Below are positions 1-6,608 of a stretch of 6,608 nt of DNA, piece by piece; the stretch's first letter is position 1; each line of letters begins with the position of its first letter. Location of the stretch: the NCBI GenBank assembly GCA_013140935.1, contig JABFSD010001110.1:1-6608 (forward strand), given 5' to 3'. The notes under the pieces were generated by a model. It was not told the DNA's origin and did not search any database. It saw only the letters and a list, made by a program, of their open reading frames with translations. Position numbers and translations under genes: made by a program. Origin of the DNA: Acidobacteriota bacterium (GTDB lineage: Bacteria > Acidobacteriota > Blastocatellia > RBC074).

Positions 1-2238
<2,238 letters not shown>

Positions 2239-2245
2239 TTGGTCG

Positions 2246-2274
2246 GTTATCAATAGAAGTTACGCAAGAACCAA
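2246..2274 (-). promoter_or_regulatory. Possible weak promoter for a leaderless lon transcript
   Basis: Reading the minus strand, TTGGTT (2269-2274) and GATAAC (2246-2251) are separated by 17 bases. They match the sigma70 consensus at 3 of 6 and 4 of 6 positions. A start about seven bases after the -10 would fall at the lon ATG (2238), giving a leaderless message, which would fit the absence of a Shine-Dalgarno sequence. The match is weak and could be chance; lon could equally be read from the hsp20 promoter. Confidence 0.22.
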
Positions 2275-2278
2275 AGAA

Positions 2279-2353
2279 TTTAGCCACGAATTCCACGAAT
2301 TAACACGAAGACAATGATTGATTCGTGAAAATTTGTGTTCATTCGGGGCTAAA
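2279..2353. repeat. Long imperfect inverted repeat (hairpin) between hsp20 and lon
   Basis: The left arm (2279-2309) and right arm (2322-2353) are largely complementary around a 12-base loop (2310-2321). The outermost bases are TTTAGCC and GGCTAAA. Inside, the left arm has CACGAA at 2285, 2294 and 2304; the right arm answers with TTCGTG (2322), TTTGTG (2332) and TTCGGG (2342), so three short units pair in register with 9-10 base spacing. There are one-base slips and a few mismatches. No U-run of terminator type follows on the minus strand. I recall similar CACGAATT-rich palindromes scattered between genes in environmental bacterial genomes, but cannot verify this here. It may be a REP-like mobile palindrome, or may set mRNA stability or attenuation between the two genes. 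Confidence 0.8.
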
Positions 2354-2378
2354 TTTTCTTTCTGCATAACTATGACAA

Positions 2379-2849
2379 CTACTCCTCAGTTATTGGAATA
2401 ACGATCTCGCGTCCGCCCGCAGCGGCTTTGGGCAGGCGAACGTTCAGGACGCCTGCGGTGAGCCGCGCGTTGATGCGGTCTATGTCTACTTGCCATTTGA
2501 TGGCGACGGTCAATGAGAACGCGCCGTACTCGCGTTCGAGACAGAGAAAGCGCGTAGGGCGTTCGCTGTCTGGGGTTGCTTCGTTGGCGGGCGCTTCGGC
2601 CTCTTTGCGGCCTTCGATTTTGAGCAGGCTATCACGCAAGGTGACGCGCAAGTGTGAAGCCGCGACACTGGGCAACTCGACGCGCACGAGAATGGCGTCT
2701 TCGGCTTCAAACACGTCTATGGGCGGAATCCACGCGCCGGGTTGTGGGGTGAGCGAGCGCAACTCATCCACGCGGACGAGCAAGCGGCGCAAGCGGTCAC
2801 GCAATTGATCGGAAAGCTCGACGGAAAGTGAATTCAGAGGTTTGGTCAT
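2379..2849 (-). CDS. Small heat shock protein, Hsp20/alpha-crystallin family
   Basis: This is a 156-residue ATP-independent holdase expected to form cytoplasmic oligomers that bind unfolding proteins until refolding or degradation. A leucine- and arginine-rich helical N-terminus (about 8-33) precedes the alpha-crystallin domain (about 40-140). That domain begins IPPIDVFEAEDAILVRVELP and includes LRVTLRDSLLKIEG (67-80), EREYGAFSL (105-113) and the family signature A-x4-GVL (ARLTAGVL, 128-135), followed by NVRLPKA. The tail has the oligomer-linking I-x-I motif (IVI, 149-151). A polar Glu/Ala/Pro-rich loop (about 82-100) lies where the dimerisation loop is expected. Oddly, the usual Leu-Pro before the VD turn is replaced by IKWQVD (117-122). 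The length is typical. The ATG at 2849 has no clear Shine-Dalgarno sequence. In E. coli the related IbpA and IbpB are Lon substrates and partners, so its place just upstream of lon makes functional sense. Confidence 0.93.
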   Translation of the reverse strand: MTKPLNSLSVELSDQLRDRLRRLLVRVDELRSLTPQPGAWIPPIDVFEAEDAILVRVELPSVAASHLRVTLRDSLLKIEGRKEAEAPANEATPDSERPTRFLCLEREYGAFSLTVAIKWQVDIDRINARLTAGVLNVRLPKAAAGGREIVIPITEE

Positions 2850-2884
2850 AATGCTTGCGGGATGCCTGCCGAAAAAGAAGCGGG

Positions 2885-2913
2885 ATTCTAGCCGTCACCC
2901 ATAGGCGGCGCAA
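2885..2913 (-). promoter_or_regulatory. Candidate sigma70-type promoter of hsp20
   Basis: On the minus strand TTGCGC (2908-2913) is followed after exactly 17 bases by TAGAAT (2885-2890). The -10 matches the consensus at 5 of 6 positions and the -35 at 3 of 6. A start near 2878 would leave a leader of about 29 bases before the hsp20 ATG. I saw neither a CIRCE element (TTAGCACTC inverted repeat) nor a convincing sigma32 promoter, so heat-shock control is not evident from the sequence. Confidence 0.4.
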
Positions 2914-3004
2914 GAACCGAACCTTTGTATTCAAGCTGCACGATGAGCTTAGGTGTTTTTTCTCGCGCTATGTAGGAGAAATTCGATCACTGTGTATTAT
3001 TTTC

Positions 3005-3033
3005 TTGACCAAATTAGGAAGCCTCCCTAATAT
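3005..3033 (+). promoter_or_regulatory. Candidate sigma70-type promoter facing the surface-protein gene
   Basis: TTGACC (3005-3010) matches the -35 consensus at 5 of 6 positions, and TAATAT (3028-3033) matches the -10 at 4 of 6, with an optimal 17-base spacer. It is the best plus-strand promoter I see in the gap. Transcription would start near 3040, leaving about 540 bases before the ATG at 3581, so it would drive either a long structured leader or a separate small RNA. Confidence 0.5.
3014..3030. promoter_or_regulatory. 17-base palindrome inside the promoter, possible operator
   Basis: TTAGGAAGCCTCCCTAA is symmetric about position 3022: seven of the eight arm pairs are complementary, the exception being 3019 against 3025. 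It occupies most of the spacer and the first bases of the -10 of the 3005-3033 promoter, where a dimeric repressor would block RNA polymerase. Related TTAGG/CCTAA half-sites occur nearby (2949-2953, 3067-3071, 3083-3087, 3344-3348). The binding protein is unknown. Confidence 0.4.
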
Positions 3034-3066
3034 CCGCCCGCATTTGAGAAGTTTCCCTCTCACATT

Positions 3067-3087
3067 CCTAAGCATCTCAAGCTTAGG
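3067..3087 (+). repeat. Perfect 7-bp stem-loop in the leader
   Basis: CCTAAGC (3067-3073) and GCTTAGG (3081-3087) pair perfectly around a seven-base loop and are followed by TTT. The stem shares the CCTAA/TTAGG core with the palindrome at 3014-3030, so it could be a second protein-binding site. The T-run is too short for a confident terminator. Confidence 0.45.
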
Positions 3088-3133
3088 TTTCTCCCCATCC
3101 CCGCTAATCCTTTTTCGTCACGCTAAATCCCCT

Positions 3134-3149
3134 CGCTGTTTAACCAGCG
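3134..3149 (+). repeat. Small 5-bp stem-loop in the leader
   Basis: CGCTG (3134-3138) pairs with CAGCG (3145-3149) around a six-base loop TTTAAC. It is perfect but short, and meaningful only as part of the series of hairpins in this gap. Confidence 0.3.
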
Positions 3150-3302
3150 AACTCATAACCTCTCGGTAGATATTGTTACGTCTTACCTTCCCTGCTTATC
3201 GCTCTTGGGACGTGGCAATGATTTAGTTATTCACGGTCAGCGCGCGATCAACTATGAAGAGATCGGCCTTCAGCGACCGGTGAAACGTTCTTTTTGCGAT
3301 AC

Positions 3303-3331
3303 CCGAATAACTCATCCCGCCTGTTATTCGG
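3303..3331 (+). repeat. Perfect 9-bp stem-loop in the leader
   Basis: CCGAATAAC (3303-3311) pairs with GTTATTCGG (3323-3331) around an 11-base loop TCATCCCGCCT. It is the longest uninterrupted stem in the gap. No T-run follows, so it is not an intrinsic terminator. It may be a structural element of a leader RNA, or a protein-binding palindrome. Confidence 0.5.
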
Positions 3332-3383
3332 AAATCCCTATCCCCTAAAGCTGAATCTCTGAATAAGCGCAACGCCTGCGGTT

Positions 3384-3419
3384 CGCCTGACTGCGGCGGC
3401 GCTAGGTTTCCGCCAGGTG
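3384..3419 (+). repeat. GC-rich two-part hairpin in the leader
   Basis: CGCCT (3384-3388) pairs with AGGTG (3415-3419, one G-T wobble). After a six-base one-sided bulge, GGCGG (3395-3399) pairs with CCGCC (3410-3414) around a ten-base loop. It is the most GC-rich part of the otherwise AT-leaning gap. Confidence 0.4.
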
Positions 3420-3462
3420 TAGTTACATCCTGCGTGTCAGTTATTTTCAGCGACTCATTTTT

Positions 3463-3541
3463 TTAGTTACTCGCTCTTTGGTGCCATAAGCTCACGGGAT
3501 GCGTGAGGTGGGCGTAGCCCTGTTTAATCGCAGGTAACTAA
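3463..3541 (+). ncRNA. Candidate structured RNA: closing stem with two internal hairpins
   Basis: TTAGTTAC (3463-3470) and GTAACTAA (3534-3541) form a perfect 8-bp closing stem 71-79 bases across. Inside are two adjacent perfect hairpins: CTCACG/CGTGAG (3491-3496 with 3502-3507, five-base loop) and GGGC/GCCC (3510-3513 with 3517-3520, loop GTA). The result is a three-stem junction with unpaired strands on both sides, ending 39 bases before the start codon at 3581. That shape and position fit a cis-acting leader element such as a riboswitch, but the sequence does not match the core of cyclic-di-GMP, cobalamin, TPP, SAM, glycine or fluoride riboswitches as I know them. Function is unknown. Confidence 0.35.
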
Positions 3542-3580
3542 CCACTAGCTCAAACGCAAACAGTGATAGATAGAAATAAG

Positions 3581-6500
3581 ATGCTGGCTCTCCTCCGACG
3601 TATGTTCAAACAACCCCAAACTGAAACCGCACACAACGCTTCGAATAATAAAAAGAAACTCAATCGCGAAATTATCCGACTCGGATTAGTTACCGGGCTG
3701 GTGACGCTGGTGTTATTCGCCTGGATGAGTAACACGCAGGCAGCGGGCTTGCGCGAGAGCGTGGTGAATTCGTTCGCGCGTGGCAGCAACTATTTTGCCG
3801 CCAAGTTGGGCATGCCGTCATTGGCCTTTGCCAGCACGATCAGCGGCAACGTGTTCCGCGATTACGACGGCGACGGCGTGGACGACGGCGCACATGAGCC
3901 GGGCGTGTCGGGTGTCGAAGTGCGCGCTTACGATTCGACGGGCGCGAACGTCACGACGGGCGGCGTGGTCACGACCGGCAGCACGGGGAACTATTCGATC
4001 ACGACGACCAACGCGGGAACCGGGCCTTATCGGGTGGAATTCACCTTGCCGTCGGCGTTGAGTTATTTGCAGAGCGGGCCGCGCGGCACAGGGTCGGGCA
4101 CGACCGTGCAGTTCGTGACGGGTGCGGCGATAACGAACGCCAATCTGGGCTTGGTTGATCCGGCGAAATTCGCAGTCGAGGCCAATCCTGACACGGTGAC
4201 GACGTGCTTTGTTTATGGGGAATTTAACGGCGCGGCGGCGAACGATCCGGCGTTGGTGCGCGTGCCGCACGATGCAACGGGGCATCATTTTACCGGTACG
4301 ACGCCGAACGGCAGCTATCTGGGCGTGAAGCTCGCCAACACCAGCGCCATCGGCGCGACTTATGGCGTAGCGTGGCAGGGCACGCGCAATCGTTTTTATG
4401 CGGGTGCTTTTCACAAACGTTATTCGGGTTATGGGCCGAACGGGCCTGATGCGATTTATGTTTATGACCGCACGGGCGCGCAACTCGGCGTGATTGATCT
4501 AGACACGTTGACCGGCACGGCAAATGTGGCGGGCGCTGATGCGCACGATTTCGCCCAGTCGGGCGGCGTGGTTTATGACATCGGCGCGAGCAACGCGAGT
4601 TATGACGGCGTAGGCAAACGTTCGCTTGGCGACCTCGATATGTCGGGCGATCAAAAGACGCTCTATGCCATGAATCTTTTCAACCGGCGCGTTTATGCCA
4701 TCAACGTTGCCAGCGGTGTGCCGAGCAGTTCGACGCTGATTAATTCATGGGCGACGCCCGATGCGACGGGCGCGGGACGGCATCGTCCGTTTGCTTTAGC
4801 GTGGCACAAAAACAAGTTGTGGATCGGTTCAGTAGATGAAAGCAGCGCGCAGGCGTTCGTGCATTCGTTCGATCCGAATCCGGCGACGAATCCGGGTGCG
4901 ACGTTCGTGTTGCAACTGACCGTGCCATTGGGCTTCACGCGGCAGGCCTTCATTCAAGCTGCGAACAGTTCGGCATTTGCGAGCACGTGGCGTCCGTGGG
5001 TGGCTGATCCGCTGGCGGTGCCTTATGCGCGCACGGGCGGCAATGAAATCGGCTATCCGCAACCGATGTTGACCGACCTCGAATTCGACGGCGAGGCGAT
5101 GGTGCTGGGCTTTCGTGATCGTTTCGGCGATCAGACGGGTTCGGCGCAACGCTTTCGTTCGACCGATGCGTTCACCACATGGGGTACGTCAGCGGGCGAT
5201 ATTTTGCGCGCCTGCTGGACGGGCAGCGCCTTTGCGCTCGAAGGCAGCGGCGGATGCGCGACCTCTGGCGGCTTGGTCAATTCAGGGCCGGGCGGTGCGA
5301 CTTCGCCTGAGCATTACAATTGGGATATTTGGAGCATCAACGACGCGTGGGATACGACGGTTAATAACGGCGGCTTCCACTGGGAAATCGCGCAAGGCGG
5401 TTTGGTGCAAGTGGCGGGCAAGTCGTCGGTGCTGATGACCGCGATGGACCCGATTGATGATTACAGCGGCGGATATGTGCGGCTCGATAACGCGACCGGG
5501 CGGCGCGAAGGCATCAATGCCGACAACTCTACGCTGGCGACGGTGACGGCGAACGGCGGCTATACGATTTATGAATCGGGCGATTATGCGGGCACGCCGC
5601 CTGCGTCGGTGACTTATGGCAAGGCGAACGGCTTGGGTGACGTAGAAGCTCTGGTCGCCGCGCCGCCGCTCGAACTCGGCAACCGCGTGTGGCGCGATGC
5701 CAACTCAAACGGCGTGCAGGACGCGGGCGAAGCCGTCATTGCCAGTGTGACCGTGCGGCTTTATCGCGGCGCGACGCTGGTCGGCACGGCGGTGACTAAC
5801 GCGAACGGCGAGTATTACTTCACTTCGACGCCGGGCGTGAACGACAGCAACACGGGCGACAACATCGGCCAAGTCAATGACAGCGGCAACGGCCTTTTGT
5901 ATGAAACGGCTTATCGCATCGCGCTCGACAACGCGACGAACTATGCGACGGGCAATCCGCTGAACGGCTTGTTTCTGACGGCCAATGACGTAGCCGGTGC
6001 GGCGCTCGATCAGCGCGATTCAGACGCGACGTTGCCGACGCCGGGCGGCGCGATTGGCGTGGGCAACTATCCGACGATCAATCTGACGACGGGCACGCCG
6101 GGTTTCAACAATCACCGATACGACATTGGTTTTACGACGGCGGCGGCGGTGGCTTCGTGCCCCGATAACCGGCTGCAAAACGCAGGCATCGAGAGCGGCA
6201 CGATGACGGGGACGCTGATTAACCCTTTCGCAGGCGGCACGGCGACGATCATGACCAATATCGCCGCGAATACGCCGACGAATTGGATCAAGTCTACCGA
6301 CACGACCAAAGGCAATAACTATTGGGTCAACAGCACGAACGCACATTCGGGCAGCCGCTATTTTTATACTTTTTCGAGCGGCACGACCGAGACGAGCGAC
6401 GACGCTTGCAACGAACAGACGATCACGGGGCTGTGCCCGAATACGACTTACACGATTTGTGCGTGGGCGGCTGATGCGCGCGCCGATAGCGCCGCAAGCG

Positions 6501-6608
6501 GCTTTGCGGTCGAAGTGCAGGAAAAGAATTCCGGCGGAACGAACAGCGCGCCGTTTCATTTCACGCGCCACACGCTGCCTGACAATCCGGCGTGGATCAA
6601 CGACACGG
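3581..6608 (+). CDS. Large SdrD-B-like domain surface or secreted protein, 3' end cut by window edge
   Basis: The frame stays open for 1009 codons to the right edge. A basic N-terminus (RR at 6-7, KKK at 24-26) leads to a hydrophobic segment (34-49), then candidate cleavage sites near NTQAA (51-55) and AFA (82-84), so export or membrane anchoring is likely. SdrD-B-like domain 1 (about 86-192) has a calcium-type loop DYDGDGVDDGAHE (94-106). Residues 193-698 have no family I can name with certainty; blade-like motifs YGVAWQGTRNRFYAG (261 on), LGDLDMSGDQKTLYAMN (349 on), RPFALAWHKNKLWIG (402 on) and MLTDLEFDGEAMVLGF (496 on) suggest a beta-propeller. It ends GKANGLGDVE (680-689), directly before SdrD-B-like domain 2 (699-851: LGNRVWRDANSNGVQDAGE). 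From C860 a new module starts (LQNAGIESG, 865-873), like a carbohydrate-binding jelly-roll, with cysteines at 943, 952 and 960. I chose the ATG at 3581 over 3602 because it adds a basic N-terminus; neither has a good Shine-Dalgarno sequence. Probably an adhesin or matrix protein; ligand unknown. Confidence 0.85.
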   Translation, partial: MLALLRRMFKQPQTETAHNASNNKKKLNREIIRLGLVTGLVTLVLFAWMSNTQAAGLRESVVNSFARGSNYFAAKLGMPSLAFASTISGNVFRDYDGDGVDDGAHEPGVSGVEVRAYDSTGANVTTGGVVTTGSTGNYSITTTNAGTGPYRVEFTLPSALSYLQSGPRGTGSGTTVQFVTGAAITNANLGLVDPAKFAVEANPDTVTTCFVYGEFNGAAANDPALVRVPHDATGHHFTGTTPNGSYLGVKLANTSAIGATYGVAWQGTRNRFYAGAFHKRYSGYGPNGPDAIYVYDRTGAQLGVIDLDTLTGTANVAGADAHDFAQSGGVVYDIGASNASYDGVGKRSLGDLDMSGDQKTLYAMNLFNRRVYAINVASGVPSSSTLINSWATPDATGAGRHRPFALAWHKNKLWIGSVDESSAQAFVHSFDPNPATNPGATFVLQLTVPLGFTRQAFIQAANSSAFASTWRPWVADPLAVPYARTGGNEIGYPQPMLTDLEFDGEAMVLGFRDRFGDQTGSAQRFRSTDAFTTWGTSAGDILRACWTGSAFALEGSGGCATSGGLVNSGPGGATSPEHYNWDIWSINDAWDTTVNNGGFHWEIAQGGLVQVAGKSSVLMTAMDPIDDYSGGYVRLDNATGRREGINADNSTLATVTANGGYTIYESGDYAGTPPASVTYGKANGLGDVEALVAAPPLELGNRVWRDANSNGVQDAGEAVIASVTVRLYRGATLVGTAVTNANGEYYFTSTPGVNDSNTGDNIGQVNDSGNGLLYETAYRIALDNATNYATGNPLNGLFLTANDVAGAALDQRDSDATLPTPGGAIGVGNYPTINLTTGTPGFNNHRYDIGFTTAAAVASCPDNRLQNAGIESGTMTGTLINPFAGGTATIMTNIAANTPTNWIKSTDTTKGNNYWVNSTNAHSGSRYFYTFSSGTTETSDDACNEQTITGLCPNTTYTICAWAADARADSAASGFAVEVQEKNSGGTNSAPFHFTRHTLPDNPAWINDT

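Larger units (their letters stand above)
2850..3580. other. Non-coding intergenic region of about 730 bases, divergent regulatory region
   Basis: The stretch lies between the divergently read hsp20 and the surface-protein gene. It is clearly more AT-rich than its neighbours. Short open frames occur, but none resembles a protein or has a ribosome binding site. It contains a candidate promoter on each strand, a promoter-embedded palindrome, at least four simple hairpins and a multi-stem fold, listed separately. The 5-mer TTAGG or its complement CCTAA occurs six times between 2949 and 3348. TTCAGCGAC is repeated at 3269-3277 and 3446-3454, and AGCTTAGGT at 2946-2954 and 3080-3088. I found no tRNA, RNase P, tmRNA, SRP or familiar riboswitch core by eye. 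Confidence 0.75.

Noticed and set aside
2284..2350. CRISPR-like repeat array
   Set aside because: The short units are 9-10 bases apart with no spacers and pair with each other; this is a palindrome, not an array.
2855..3169. A 104-codon plus-strand open frame in the gap
   Set aside because: It has no ribosome binding site or recognisable domain, starts six bases from the hsp20 start, and overlaps both candidate promoters; its composition looks like translated non-coding DNA.
3303..3331. Intrinsic terminator
   Set aside because: The stem is perfect, but GAAATCCC follows instead of a T-run and the loop is long.
3481..3540. A cyclic-di-GMP (GEMM) riboswitch before the surface-protein gene
   Set aside because: Such a switch would suit an adhesin, and GGCGTAGCCC loosely recalls part of it, but the GGGCAAACC and GACGCAAAGCC core with its GNRA loop is absent.
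3818..4483. A 221-codon open frame antisense to the surface-protein gene
   Set aside because: It is extremely rich in Arg and Ala, has no recognisable motif, and is a shadow of the strongly biased GCG/ACG/GGC codons opposite.
6020..6571. A 183-codon minus-strand open frame under the end of the surface-protein gene
   Set aside because: It is Arg-rich without motifs and wholly covered by the supported plus-strand frame.

Overview
The window holds three protein genes and one long non-coding gap. Base composition is moderately GC-rich in the genes, with many GCG, ACG and GGC codons, and visibly more AT-rich in the gap. A LonA-type protease, a small heat shock protein and a very large SdrD-B-domain surface protein suggest a free-living environmental bacterium. 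I lean towards Acidobacteriota or a similar soil or water lineage, but this is an impression from style: there is no rRNA or other phylogenetic marker here.

Left part (1-2849, minus strand): hsp20 lies upstream of lon, both read leftwards. The lon gene runs off the left edge after 746 codons, so the last few dozen residues are missing, but the Walker A and B motifs and both catalytic residues (Ser695, Lys738) are present. The two genes are 140 bases apart and form a protein quality-control pair: a holdase that keeps unfolded proteins soluble, and an ATP-dependent protease that degrades damaged ones. An imperfect long hairpin (2279-2353) built of short CACGAA-type units at helical-turn spacing sits between them.

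Middle (2850-3580): about 730 bases with no credible gene. On the plus strand it carries a good sigma70-like promoter (3005-3033) whose spacer and -10 contain a 17-base near-perfect palindrome. Several hairpins follow, ending in a closed multi-stem fold (3463-3541) just before the next start codon. On the minus strand a plausible hsp20 promoter lies at 2885-2913. The simplest reading is a divergent regulatory region with a long structured leader (or a separate small RNA) ahead of the surface protein.

Right part (3581-6608, plus strand): one uninterrupted reading frame of more than 1009 codons, open at the right edge. It has a hydrophobic export or anchor segment, an SdrD-B-like domain with a calcium-type loop, a roughly 500-residue region with propeller-like repeats, a second SdrD-B-like domain, and the start of a cysteine-containing module that begins like a carbohydrate-binding jelly-roll. 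It is most likely a secreted or cell-surface adhesin-like protein of unknown exact role.

No CRISPR array, insertion sequence, tRNA or rRNA was seen. The best candidates for something undescribed are the palindrome-bearing promoter with its structured leader, and the fold at 3463-3541. Both are predictions from inspection only.
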